Source: Patellaria atrata CBS 101060
Taxonomy: Eukaryota > Ascomycota > Dothideomycetes > Patellariales > Patellariaceae
Assembly: GCA_010093705.1 (NCBI GenBank)
Contig: MU006091.1
Location: 858,702 to 922,701, forward strand
Direction of reading: 5' to 3'
Length of the DNA stretch: 64,000 nucleotides
The notes beneath the pieces are model-generated. The model saw only the letters and a program-made list of their open reading frames with translations, searched no databases and was not told where the DNA came from. Shown one piece after another: positions 12,348 to 24,306 of the stretch. How positions within the stretch are numbered: the stretch's first letter is position 1; each line of letters opens with the position of its first letter. The position numbers and the translations under genes are program-made.

Positions 12348-13971
12348 CTAATGGTCAACATCTTCCCAGGCCCGCCCCTGAACCTGTTGTAACTCCTCTT
12401 CAGTTAGTTTCTTACCTGTCGTAAAGTAACCTGCATGTATCTTGGCATCAATCTCAACTCTACTGTCGTCCGGAATCATCTCGTCAGGAATCGGGACGCG
12501 TTCTTTAATTGGAATTCCCTGGGAAACAATTGCATCGTGTTTCATATTGCTCATACTCAACATGCGATCGATTTTGGTGATTCCCAACCAGTGCAGGATA
12601 TCTGGCATGAGAGCTTGGAAACGCATGTCTTTTACGCCGGCAATATTCTCGGTGCGCTTGAAATATTCGCTGGCGCGATCGATACCCCGTTTCCGTGCGT
12701 TGTATACGAGGTATTTAGTCACTTCTCCTAGCGCGCGACCTTCTTTCCGGAAATATATGACAACCCCTGAGCCCCCATTCTGCGCCTCCTTAACAGCTTC
12801 TTCAACGCCGAAAATTAGGTATGGACGGCAGGTGCAGATATCTGAACCGAAAACATCACTCCCGTTGCACTCGTCGTGGACCCGGAGTGCCAGCCGAACG
12901 TTAGGGTCGGCCATTTTTGCTGGGTCACCAAAGCAGTACACAGTCAAGCCACCAATAGGAGGAAGGAAGACCTTGATATCCCCTCGTGTGATCAGTTCTG
13001 GATAAGAACCACCAGTTTCTTCGAACAGAGTACGGCGAAGGGTTCCTTCATCGATACCAAAGCGTTCGGCCACACCAGGAAGATACCAAACGGGTTCGAC
13101 GGCGAACTTGGTTACGGCGAGCTCACCTTCTTCGTTGATACATATTTTACCATCCGGTACAAGACGGCCGGCTTTAACGCTTTCAACTAGCTCAGGAAGA
13201 ATCATGTGAGCTTTGGTAACGGCTATGGTAGGACGTATTTCGACATTATCGTTGTCAATGTAAGACTTGAAGAGCCACGGCGCAAGGTGACCCAGCGGAT
13301 CCATAGAGACGATCTTCTTGGGATCGCTCCATTGGGGAAATGGCCCGATGTCTGCCGCTGGTTCTGTGTTTGTGAAGTCAGGCTTATGCTCAATATTCAA
13401 TGTTTTGCTTGCAACTGCCAGGGCATGATAAATGGAGTAAGATCCACCGTGCGCACCGATAGCTGGGGATTATGTTAGTGACATTGTCTTAAATAAATGG
13501 TAAAAGGAGTTGTTTTGCCATACCATTCCTTCTCCGGATAGAAGTTGTATGTCTGGACACTACAACGGGACCTCTTTGCGCAGGATCTTTATGACCCCAA
13601 TTCATGATAATAGGATCAACGCCCGCTTGACCAGGGTACGATGTTAAGATAATCTTTGAATTGACACTAGAACGACGGGGACTTGCAGTAACAGGTGCAA
13701 TTTCATATTGCTCTTGGACATCCGCTACACCATCTGCTGTTTTCTTCGTCATTTCTTCTTCGTTTTCTTTCAGCTTCCCTTCAGTGATAGCAGTACCATC
13801 TGTGGCAACTTCTTGCACTTGCTTTATACCCGCCAACATATTAACCCTTCCATTGATTGCATCAATCGCGGATGACAAAGAAGAATTGTCCCGCTGTAAT
13901 GCTTTGATGTTTGACAGTATCTCACTTAGCACGCTCGAGACATCATGTCCCGGAGTTACCGAAGAAGCCAT
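12348..13971 (-). CDS. URC1: GTP cyclohydrolase II-like protein of uracil catabolism (Urc1)
   Basis: Two exons, 13524-13971 and 12348-13462, give 520 aa. Urc1 belongs to the GTP cyclohydrolase II superfamily but acts in the fungal URC route that degrades uracil, not in riboflavin synthesis. The GCH2-like core is in the C-terminal third. The zinc ligands appear in RVHDECNGSDVFGSDICTCR (Cys about 348, 359 and 361). The loop FRKEGRALGEVTKY follows, and the catalytic Tyr of E. coli RibA (Tyr105) aligns with the Tyr of LVYNARKRG, near residue 403. The N-terminal about 330 residues have no counterpart in bacterial RibA; residues 1-100 look helical and polar. A uracil phosphoribosyltransferase gene lies beyond ELF1. 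Length and core features fit Urc1 rather than the RIB1-type enzyme, which is much shorter. Confidence 0.87.
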
Positions 13972-14867
13972 ATCTGCGAGGAGCTACGAATACGCTCTAT
14001 CAGATTCACGATAGCAGAAAATGGGCACGGCAATAGTAACTTGATAGGTATAAATGTGACTGAGATATGGCGGAGACTGGGGAGAGTCCGTAGATAGTTA
14101 GATAGAGATTGCCCTTGTTGGACAACTAACAAAGGATGAATCTATGGTGGATTAGGTTTGCAATGTCAGACCGCTGTATGACAAATGAAGTAAAGATCAC
14201 CGGAGGCGCAGGAAGTTTGTGAGAATGAGATTGAGGAGAGAAAAGAAGATATGTAGAACGTCAGGTTTCTGCTAGAAACACAATACTTATGTAGTTGAAG
14301 GTATCGGATCCAAGGCTCCGTAAGTAGGTAAGGTATTTCGTTGACACCTCCGCGAACACCTGCCCTTATCGAATTATTGATACACACGCGGCTACGGTAG
14401 AACTACTACTTGGCGGGGAAGCGGTTATCAGAGGTCCACGCCTCGATCCGATTGACGCATGCAGTGGAGCTGGCATCTCCAAACTGGGACACCAGACAGG
14501 CACGTGAGATATGACAGGAAGAGAAATAACGAGAATCGATTGCTGATGGCTTAACACGGCTGAAACAAAAGCAGTCAAAGAAATTGTTCTATTTCGGAAA
14601 CTGAGGGCGGTGTACGTTTCCAAGCTAAAGAGCTAGGGCAGATTGCTATTGTGGAGCCGCATGCCTATTGTTCTTCGTACCTTGCATGACTTCATCGTCA
14701 ATAGCAACAATAGTAAGCTCTCAAAAGTACAATAACCGTCAAATTCGCACAATAGCATCAGAAAGCACAATAGTCGCTCGCTAAAGCACAGCAACATTTA
14801 TAAGTAGTGAATGTAGAACAGACCTCTGCTGTTCTTCAAAAATCCACACATTCAATCTACTTTCAAA
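13972..14867. promoter_or_regulatory. Divergent promoter region URC1 / ELF1
   Basis: This 0.9-kb spacer separates two diverging genes. Its right end holds a dense cluster of ACAATAG-like sites, described separately, and there is a CACGTGAG element at 14501-14508. No ORF here is supported. Confidence 0.6.
14646..14773. promoter_or_regulatory. Cluster of seven ACAATAG-type sites upstream of ELF1
   Basis: Exact ACAATAG occurs at 14707-14713, 14749-14755 and 14767-14773 and in reverse (CTATTGT) at 14646-14652 and 14665-14671. Near copies are TCAATAG at 14698-14704 and ACAATAA at 14729-14735. Start-to-start spacings in the downstream half are 22, 20 and 18 bp. The block ends 94 bp before the ELF1 ATG. 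The core ACAAT is what HMG-box proteins bind, but the factor is unknown. Confidence 0.6.
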
Positions 14868-15485
14868 ATGGTGGGTTCAAAGTCTACTAAATTCTACAAA
14901 TTCCTGTCAAAAAAGCCACTTTACCAATCACACTTCCAGGGCAAGCGCAAGAAAGCTGCCAAAAAGCCTACAGGCCCAAGAAAGGTTCGTAACCGCTATA
15001 TTCCTATACTCCGAAGTCATCCAGCTGAATCATCTCTTCAGAAAGAAGCGCTCTCAACCACATTCCAATGCCTCTTTTGCAACCACGAAGACTCCGTGAC
15101 CGTCAAGATGGAGAAGAAACTCGGCGTCGGACATCTTCAGTGCAAGGTGTGCGGACAAACCTTCCAGACAGGTATTAACTGTACGTACTGAGCCCACACT
15201 CGCAAAACCTCATAACCCACCCTCAAGATGTCGTTTACTGATCATTCTGATTCTCAAGATCTCTCATCCGGTGTCGACGTTTACGCCGACTGGGTCGACG
15301 CATGCGATGCTGTCGCCAAGGAAGCTTCCAATGCCTCTTCTGCCACTGCCAAAGAGAGACAGCGCAACGCACGCGTTTCCTCAAGAGCCCCACGACAAAC
15401 CGCCGCTGCTGGAGATGGAGAAATGGATGGCTTTATCGAAGACGATGAGGTTGATGCAGAAGGCGAATTTGCAGATGATGGTTAA
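14868..15485 (+). CDS. ELF1: Transcription elongation factor Elf1 (zinc finger)
   Basis: Four exons, 14868-14870, 14940-14984, 15042-15180 and 15259-15485, give 137 aa. Elf1 binds elongating RNA polymerase II and helps it pass nucleosomes in the nucleus. The first coding exon is the ATG alone. Splicing to the acceptor at 14938-14939 gives MGKRKKAAKKPTGPRK, the conserved basic N-terminus. A four-cysteine zinc finger follows (CLFCNH ... CKVCGQTFQTGIN), then VDVYADWVDACDAVAKE. The C-terminus is acidic and Ser/Ala-rich. The third intron lies inside INYLSSGVDVY, which fixes the frame. Reading straight through from the ATG would add residues foreign to the family, so the ATG-only exon is preferred. 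Confidence 0.92.
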
Positions 15486-15702
15486 TCACAGTTTACCTTC
15501 AGACTCTGGTCAAGGCGTTTATGTTATCTATCAGTCCCGAAATGGTGGTCACTAGAACTATTACCTACTGGGTGGCTGGATCTGGTGTTTATGGCACATG
15601 CATTGCAATAGCGTAATGGGACATTTACCAAGAATGATCTTACTTGAATCGATGATCTTATGTGCGCTTAATCCACACTGATAGATATGCAATGCTTAAC
15701 GC

Positions 15703-16634
<932 letters not shown>

Positions 16635-17286
16635 CGTTGGAAACGGCGAGCGTGGTACTGCTTTGTGTCGTGTGAGGGTGTGCGGTAAGATGCAGGAGCT
16701 CGAGGTCCAAGTGCAAGGATCAAGTTCAGGAACAGATGCGAAAGAGCAGCAATGTGTAGTAAGTGAGATGATCACCGTATATTTTATTACTTCTTCCGAA
16801 CGCTTATTCGGTTGGTAGTAGGTAAGGGAAACGTTTACTGTATGTAAGATACTCAGCGTATCTCTTTAGAGGAAGGTTGATCAAGATGAGCCCTGAAGCT
16901 AGCAAGGCTAGCCCCTTGCCCCTTGTACCCCGCCGTTGCCTGTCCTTGAGTCGGTAGAACTAAATGAACTCCGAAGTTTTAGCGGTATATCATTTCACGT
17001 GATGTTTCTCAATCGTTCAGATTGTAATGCGTCACAACAACAACCCAATAACAACGCTCTTTCACTTCGAACTGACCTACTCCTTACTCCCATTAACGAA
17101 TTACTTTTCTTAGAGTTCCCTTAAATACCGACTTCTTGTCTTGTAGCGTAAAGCTGTCAGAATACCCGCTCCACTCTCTCGAAATGGCCACGCCGCGTCC
17201 ACGTTCATAGTGGTCTCCCGGTTTCAGTCGGTGGCCATATAAACGCTTTCTCATCCGGACTGTTTACTACACCGTAACAGTTTCAT
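16635..17286. promoter_or_regulatory. Divergent promoter region UPRT / WAPL
   Basis: This spacer must hold both promoters. It contains the perfect palindrome TCACGTGA at 16995-17002, an E-box of the type bound by bHLH factors such as Cbf1 in yeasts. No gene is supported. Confidence 0.5.
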
Positions 17287-20200
17287 ATGGTAACAATGGC
17301 AGCTCTGGCATCCTTGAACTCGCAACAGCGCCGGCGTAAACCTGTCACGTATGGCAAATCACGAGGCCACGAGTACACCTTTAAACATGACACAGCGCTC
17401 GCCAAACCAAGCTCGATAAACCGGAGCACAACTTCTGAGGAGATACCAAGACGTAATATACCTAAGGAACAATCTGAGAAACTCAGCCGCACATTCGCGA
17501 TACCATCTGTCAAAGCGAACAATGTCTTTGATGTACCGTCTTCGGATTCGGATGATAACCATAAGGTCGTCACAAGACGGAAACCTCAAATTGCTTCAAA
17601 ACCGCTATCCTCACGCCACCCATCCGTCCATGTTACGTCTTCCGAAAGTGAAGATGGACCTTCTAGACAATTACGACTTGAATCCTCCCGGGGGTTGACC
17701 CAACAAGAGAATGAAAGTTCTTTGAGGAGGCGTTATCCGGATAAAGATAATTATCAAGGGCTGTCCGATGCTTCACGTGAATCATATGTTCCCACCGCTC
17801 TCAAGAGGAAGAGACCAACTCCCACTCCACAAGCGCATAAAAGGGAAGAGCTAGGAAACAAAAAGCGCTCGGGGAACATGTTAGGATCAAAATCAGGCAA
17901 AGAAGTCACCATTGCAATGAGGATGCGGGAACAGACGGTTAAAACCACTGCTGTGGATGATGTATCAGTGTGGGATGTACCGATGAAGGACGAACCTACC
18001 ATTAAAAAGCCTCGAAGGGCAGCGCCTAAGAAATCTGTGATTAGACCCAGCGTTAGTTCTGGTAGATCCGCCCCCGGAGCACTTCAAACCATGATTACTG
18101 GCACTACTTCAAAACGAAGTGGTACACCACCAATTTCTAGAAGACAGTCTTGCCTTCCACAGAGATCTACGACGCCGGTTGACGAGACGCTACCGTCGAC
18201 ACCACCACCGGCGCTTGTGGATCCCCCAACGACTCACTCATCAGCTACGCCAAGACAAACCCCGGGTCAACGAAGAGTCTGGAGTCAGTTACCGATATGG
18301 GATGATACCATAATCTCTGCCACTCCAAGCAGCCTCAAATTAGCAGAATTGCGTATCTCAGGATCCCGACCGAATCATAAGCACACAGTAACTGATCTTT
18401 CGAAGACTCGTCGTCCTCGCTTGATTGATACGCTCATCACTTCCGCGCCTCAAGATGTGGAAGATGAAGTCGAGGAAGAGAAGCAGCAAGAACCCCCTGT
18501 TGAGTCCGCAATGGATGAAGATGGTCACTGCTCAATGCAAGGGATAGCAGAAGCGGAATTACTACCATCTTCGCAGTCCTCTTCGAAAAGTCGAAATATC
18601 GAGAGTACTTCCGGAGCGGTCGCAAGCACTGTGAAGCACACAGCAAAGGTCACATATGCTAAAGAACGCTCTTACTTACAAGAAGACTCATTAGAAGCTG
18701 AACTGATGCTTGATCTTCCAATGGCTTCCTCAAACTTCTTTCAAAACAATAAGCACGGTAATTCACAGTCGAAGAAGGCAGATCTATTCCAACCACCGGG
18801 GTTGGAAGATAATATTGAAGAGCTAGGAGAGACCAAGGGAATGCGTAGTATTCACGAATTGCGCGCTGCGGGTATCAATAATCGCTTCTTGAGCGACATG
18901 GAAGAGCTGATGAATGATATCAAGGATTCAAGTCGAGCAGGGACCTCACGTAGACGAAGCGCGATGATGGAGCTTTGCACGAAGCTATTCGACAAGTCCT
19001 TCGTCGCAAAGTTTTTGGATTACGGCTTCGAACAGATTCTATATCCCCATCTTAAGAACGCGTCTGACGGTATCATCGGGTTCCTAATGGCTGCCTCGAT
19101 TGCTCTCATCATCGAGAGCGGCGCCCCGGTCAATGCTTTGAAGCATGTCGCGGAATCCGGTTGCATGCTCGCCTTAAAGTCTCTCCTGGATCAAAGCACA
19201 GACATTAGTCGAGTAGCGAGGGATCGTCGTAGCAACATGTCCAAAGTCACACAGGCTAGCCTCAACGACCTACGCACCCTCCTCCTAGATTCGCCGATCT
19301 TCGGTGCCGCTGAAAAGCAACAGACCATCACCCCGCAAACCATGGCCTTAATGAGTATTGCACTCTTAACTCGCAAGTTGCAGGATGCTGGTTACCCATG
19401 TGACATGCTAGATGGCGAAATGGTCGGGAAACTGATCGCCGTTGCAGAAAAGGCTTGTAAACGTCAAATTGCAACAACTCCAATGGGGGCTTCCATGGGT
19501 GATTTAGAGTTGGTGTTTAACATTCTCGAAGCAAATTCACTATCTTCTCTTTCGGGCGGTGCCATGTGGTCGGTTACAAATTTGCAACAGCTTTCAGCTT
19601 TATACCCCTTAATTCTAGGGTTGAAGATGGAACGAGTCGAGCAAGAAGGACTCAACTCTTTCGCACTGAGACTTTGCCTTAACTTGACTGAGAGCAAACC
19701 TACCGTCTGCGAACTATTCTCCACTCCAGAGATCATAGAACCGTGGGCTCAAGTTGTTGATCACAGCTGTAGATCGCTCGCTTCGGATATGGACGAAATG
19801 GAACGGGAGACAATCCTTCAACAAGTTGTAGTACTATTAGGTACTATGATCAACCTTTCAGAGCATAGCGATCGTGCCAGACTTTCCATCCTAGCCAATG
19901 GAGACCAGCTGCTTTTCCGACTTCTCGACTCGTTCGTAGTGGGGCAGCAGCGAGTAAGCCAGGTAAGTTTGTTTTTAAAGAAAAACAATCAACTGGTTTT
20001 TGGATGCACTGACAATATCCTACCTAGGCTGATTCGGTGGAAGAATCGCGCTCAAACGTGGCATTTGGTTATTTGGCAGTACTGCTTGGTAATCTTTGCA
20101 TTAACCTGCTCATACGAGCTAAGGTCCAATCTGCTCTCCCAGGTAAAAGTCTTGGTTTTCTGATCGAGAGTATTGAGGAGTTCGTCTCCGTCCATCGGTC

Positions 20201-20291
20201 AGCTGACGATTACTTCAAAGTAGAGAGCCAGAAAGAGGTTCATGAAGCCCTGACAAGGCGTCTGCAAGCGGTCGCGGACCGGTTGAAATAG
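17287..20291 (+). CDS. WAPL: Cohesin-release factor Wapl (wings apart-like)
   Basis: Two exons, 17287-19962 and 20028-20291, give 979 aa; a second ATG at 17296 is an equally good start. Wapl with Pds5 opens the cohesin ring to release it from chromatin. The N-terminal half (about 1-500) is disordered, basic and Ser/Thr/Pro-rich, with the short repeated motifs FDVPSSDSDD and WDVPMKDE. The conserved helical Wapl domain runs from about residue 518 (MRSIHELRAAGINNRFLSD) to near the C-terminus and ends in a run typical of the family (HEALTRRLQAVADRLK). The single intron falls in the last part of the domain. Assignment is from the C-terminal domain and architecture; the N-terminal half is not recognisable by itself. 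Confidence 0.85.
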
Positions 20292-20512
20292 GATCACGAT
20301 TGTTTTTGGTAAACGACAACAGAACAGATGATACCATTCTCGAGAGAGCTATCCGGATTTCCTGATATGGTCACACGAAGCTTATGTTAGATATACTTTT
20401 GGACATTGCGGGCGCTACGGGCCCTTACATACCATCACGTGTGGTACGTTTGATATGTCGACTGACGGTTGGGTAACTTTATTATCGAGCGTGCATGTAT
20501 GTATTGCCGCTT

Positions 20513-20531
20513 GGGTGGGTGAGTGGGTGGG
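20513..20531 (+). other. G-quadruplex-like run
   Basis: Four GGG tracts separated by 1, 5 and 1 nt fit the quadruplex consensus on the plus strand. The run lies about 220 nt past the WAPL stop codon. Confidence 0.6.
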
Positions 20532-20779
20532 TGGATAGACATAGATGATACCCCCAAGATGCTTATCTGCGACGAATAGACATTATAGGTTTCTGCAGGA
20601 TGAATAGCATCAGCAACTGCAAGAACATATATGTAATTTCAACAATCTCTTGTATGTGCTTGGGCATGCGTGATAAGGTAGTTGACATAGAGCATGACGA
20701 TCTCTCTAATTTTATACATAGCATCGCCCGACAAGAGGGCCAAGCTCCGGGCCAGTTCCTTCGCTAACTTCGCTCCGCC

Positions 20780-20815
20780 ATGCTCCAGATGCTCCAGATG
20801 CTCCAGATGCTCGAA
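20780..20815. repeat. 9-bp tandem repeat (ATGCTCCAG)
   Basis: Three exact copies and one diverged copy of ATGCTCCAG stand head to tail. On the minus strand they read as Glu-His-Leu repeats. Confidence 0.9.
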
Positions 20816-21960
20816 ATGCTGATCGATGTTGATCAACGACTGATGTTGCAGTCAACACTCCCGTTTTCGTACCACACCACAGGCACACTTTTCACCACAT
20901 TATTCTCGTCCCCGTTCCATCTTTTCGGGTTTGACATTCGAACGGTCTCAAGCCGAATATATTAGATCCAGTGCTTGAAAACTTTCGGGCTCTCCATCCT
21001 TTAGGGCAAGAGATCTGGAAATGCAATGTATTACAGCATCTCCATGCAATCCTCGATGCATTGCTTGATGCGTCAGGATGGCAATCTTACCTAGTACTGT
21101 ACCGCACCGTACCTCAGTAGACGAATGCTATATATGCACCCACTTCACCTCAGCAGAATCAACTTCAAATCATTGTGCAGGGGAGTGTTGGCCACTTGAG
21201 GCTTCTGCCTAGGCTCAGTAAGTTGGTGGGAAGATGTGGAATACAGTACGGTACATATCTGGTGCATCGCTCCACCCAACAAGAATAACAAGACTGTACA
21301 AAGTGCATACACCAGCATTTCCCCCCTCATGGTGTCAATATTTTCTTCGTACCACTTTCGTCTAGACTATGCAGAATACCTGGTCCAAATACGCAAGTGT
21401 TGGGGGTCGTTTATGAAGATACTTAGCATAGTAGCAGCCGTGGCAGGCGCCCGAAAGATGTTTAACTGTTTGTCGTATCAACGTCCCCTTGTTTCCGGAT
21501 GTGCCCGCTGAGAACTTCTGCACAAGCTTCCAAGGTTACTTTGAGTTACTCTCGTACTGGTCAGAATGAGGCACCAGCATGCTTACGACTGGAGAAATTT
21601 GGACGCTTCCCCGCCTGGAGGCTTCGAACTTACCAAGTTCCCTTGCTGGCCGACGCCGTGCTTCCGAGTCGCGTATAAACGACTGACAAGTTGACAACGC
21701 AGCTCTCTCATGTGCATGACTTCCTACCACCAATCTGTCACCGCCATAATTGGATCAAGCTGGAAAAACGAATGCGGAAATCAGACATCCTTGAGTACAG
21801 AGTACTCGCCGCACTACGCACTCTACGCTTATACTTAGACATCCCGCCCTTTTGATTGTTCCTTTAATCATACCGCGTTCTCTATCCCATTCCTAGGACT
21901 TGCAACCTGCTGGACTTGCCTCTTCCTACCATAGTCGACTACTCACTGGCTCACCTCACA

Positions 21961-22463
21961 ATGGCAAACCAATTCTATATCCCTTTGCCGCCGCAAACAC
22001 CACACGGGAAGCAGGCAGTCCGAAGGCCTCCCGTCACCCCGTCAACAATTACTCCGCCATCAATCAGCAGACACAATTCTTCTGTAGCGGTCAGACAAGT
22101 TACAGGCGTCAAGTCCCCTGACCAGGCAACCGCTCTTCTTGCAAAGGTAGCGTCTCATCCTACTACAAGACGAGGGACCCCCGTATCATCACCTCTCCCA
22201 TCCCCGACAGAACAGCCAACTGAGAGCCACCGAACTTTGCAACAAGAGCCGTCGGCAAGTGACAGGCTCGATGTTTCGAGGTACTGGACAGCGCACGCGC
22301 AACAAGGTTTGTTACCAACCTGAGCAAACTGTACCAAACATATACCAACGTCTATACTACAGATGGTTACATAAGTTTCCCCGACTTCGAAAAATTCCAT
22401 CAGAACTGTGGTCCTCAGGAAAGACGCGAGCGTAGCCGCGACCGTCGAACTGCGCGGACATGA
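21961..22463 (+). CDS. Conserved-looking small protein of unknown function
   Basis: Two exons, 21961-22306 and 22363-22463, join in frame to 148 aa. I do not recognise the family. Residues 1-100 are polar and rich in Pro, Ser and Thr (starting MANQFYIPLPPQTPHGKQ). The end is more ordered: RYWTAHAQQ, then across the intron DGYISFPDFEKFHQN, which resembles the exit half of an EF-hand loop. It finishes with a basic Arg/Glu tail. The splice signals are good (donor GTTTGT, acceptor CTACAG) and removing the intron keeps a long frame across it, which is the main support. An upstream in-frame ATG at 21916 would add 15 residues. Without the intron the frame stops soon after. Treat as a probable but unproven gene. 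Confidence 0.55.
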
Positions 22464-23353
22464 CCGCATCACGCATCGAGTGTTATTTGATTATTTCAGC
22501 CCTGCCGTGTTCTATGTTTTGAGTTTGAGATATATTTCTACCGCGTCGACGAATTAGCATCCACATGGCGTGGTAGTGAATAAATTGGGCATGTTTTAGC
22601 GAAGGATTTCATCATGCATCTGTGGTATCCAGAAGGGAGTACGGAGTACATACTTCGTACATCGCCATCGGCGATCACCACTTCAACAGCGAGGCGTTAG
22701 GGAGTTTCAGAGGCTCACGTGCAAGCGATCATATGGGCCGTGTGTAGGATGAAAAGTGAACCGTTCTACATACTTGCGGTATTTGCGGATTTGGTCTTTT
22801 AGGTAGTTGTATATCCACATCTATCGGTTGATATGGTATAGGTAATCATGCCTTCGAAGTAAATAGCTCACCACTGCTGCAAAGCAGATTGCACATGAAT
22901 CAAGATTTTGTTCGTATCCTTCCCTTGCTGTATCACTTTACGCTTCTCTATCATGATCCGGTTTATTGCATGTTCCCCAAAGACAGTCAGCTGATGATAT
23001 ATGATTGCATTGAACGTCATCGATATCATGGTTGCAGACAAGAAGAGCGGTAAGAAGCCATAGGTGCCTACTGGATGTAAAGAAGAAGCTGCCGTGAGAG
23101 TGAGAGGAAGTGTGAGTCTATCGTGCAGCGTGGGGTGTGCAGGATTGTACCTTAAGGTAGGTCGTCATGTACAGAAAATGACTAAGCATGGGCTGGGGGT
23201 AGGTAGATGTATTTTTACGGCTAAACTTCGCACGTGATATGCCTTAGCGAGCCCTCCCACAACACTACTACCCAAGAATATTCTGACAGGCCACTGACCG
23301 ACGACGACGACAATTTCTAACTTCAACTCCGCCTCGCATATCTTGTCGCAATT
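22464..23353. promoter_or_regulatory. Spacer upstream of ribosomal protein eS1
   Basis: This 0.9-kb stretch includes the eS1 promoter, with a CACGTGA element at 23231-23237, and the inverted motif AGTACGGAGTAC near 22638. No gene is supported. Confidence 0.5.
23231..23237 (+). promoter_or_regulatory. CACGTGA element upstream of eS1
   Basis: CACGTGA lies about 120 bp before the start codon of a ribosomal protein gene. Cbf1-type E-boxes occur in ribosomal protein promoters of several ascomycetes; here the role is inferred from position only. Confidence 0.4.
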
Positions 23354-24306
23354 ATGGCTGTCGGCAAGAACAAGCGTTTGTCCAAGGGCAAGAAAGGTCT
23401 CAAGAAGAAGACCGACCCATTCGCGAAGAAAGACTGGTATTCCATCAAGGCTCCCTCAACTTTCCAGATTAGAGAGTAAGTCCCCCAGACAATTTCATCG
23501 ATTGGCGTTTCCCGAGATCAACGCCGCTCACGATGCATCTATTAGTGTTGGAAAGACACTTGTAAACAGAACTACGGGTCTTAAGAACGCGAACGATGCC
23601 TTGAAGGGCCGGATACTCGAGGTTTCGCTTGCAGACCTCCAAAAGGATGAGGACCACGCATTCCGCAAGATCAAGCTACGAGTCGACGAAGTCCAAGGCA
23701 AGAACTGCCTCACCAATTTCCATGGTCTCGACTTCACTTCCGACAAGCTACGCTCGCTCGTCCGCAAGTGGCAAACTTTGATCGAAGCCAACGTCGTTGT
23801 CAAGACCACCGACGACTACCTCCTCCGCCTCTTCTGCATCGCTTTCACCAAACGCCGACCCAACCAAATCAAGAAGACTACGTACGCGGCATCTTCCCAG
23901 ATCCGCGCCATCAGGAAGAAGATGACGGAGATCATGCAGAGGGAGGCACAGAGCTGCACACTGTCACAGTTGACAACGAAGCTCATTCCTGAGGTTATTG
24001 GCCGTGAGATCGAGAAGTCTTGCCAGGGCATCTACCCACTCCAAAACGTATGTTAAGAACTTCACGGAGATTATAATACTTTGGATAGCTCGGTTAATGA
24101 GTATCATAGGTTCACGTCCGAAAGGTCAAGCTCCTCAAGCAACCGAAGTTCGATCTTGGTGCCCTCCTCACCCTTCACGGTGAGGCGACTGCTGACGAGT
24201 CGGGACAAAAGGTAAGATATACGAAGTGACTCCCTTCATGCACAATACTGACTTATGGAATCAGGTCGAGAGGGAGTTTAAGGAGCAGGTGCTAGAGAAC
24301 GTGTAA
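23354..24306 (+). CDS. RPS1: 40S ribosomal protein eS1 (S3Ae/Rps1)
   Basis: Four exons, 23354-23475, 23546-24047, 24110-24211 and 24265-24306, give 255 aa, the family's usual length. eS1 sits on the platform of the small subunit near the mRNA exit. The sequence starts [19 protein letters not shown] and runs through [57 protein letters not shown] and [20 protein letters not shown], all nearly identical to yeast Rps1. The first junction gives RDVGKT and fixes the acceptor. It converges with the P450 gene on the other side of a gap-containing spacer. Confidence 0.96.

Larger units (their letters stand above)
20292..21960. other. Long spacer 3' of WAPL
   Basis: This 1.7-kb stretch holds the WAPL 3' UTR, a G-rich run at 20513-20534, a 9-bp tandem repeat at 20780-20815, TACTGTAC at 21095-21102 and the near-palindrome GAGTACAGAGTACTC at 21793-21807. 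A 65-codon minus-strand ORF across the 9-bp repeat encodes repeated Glu-His-Leu but has no other support. No gene is called. Confidence 0.55.
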
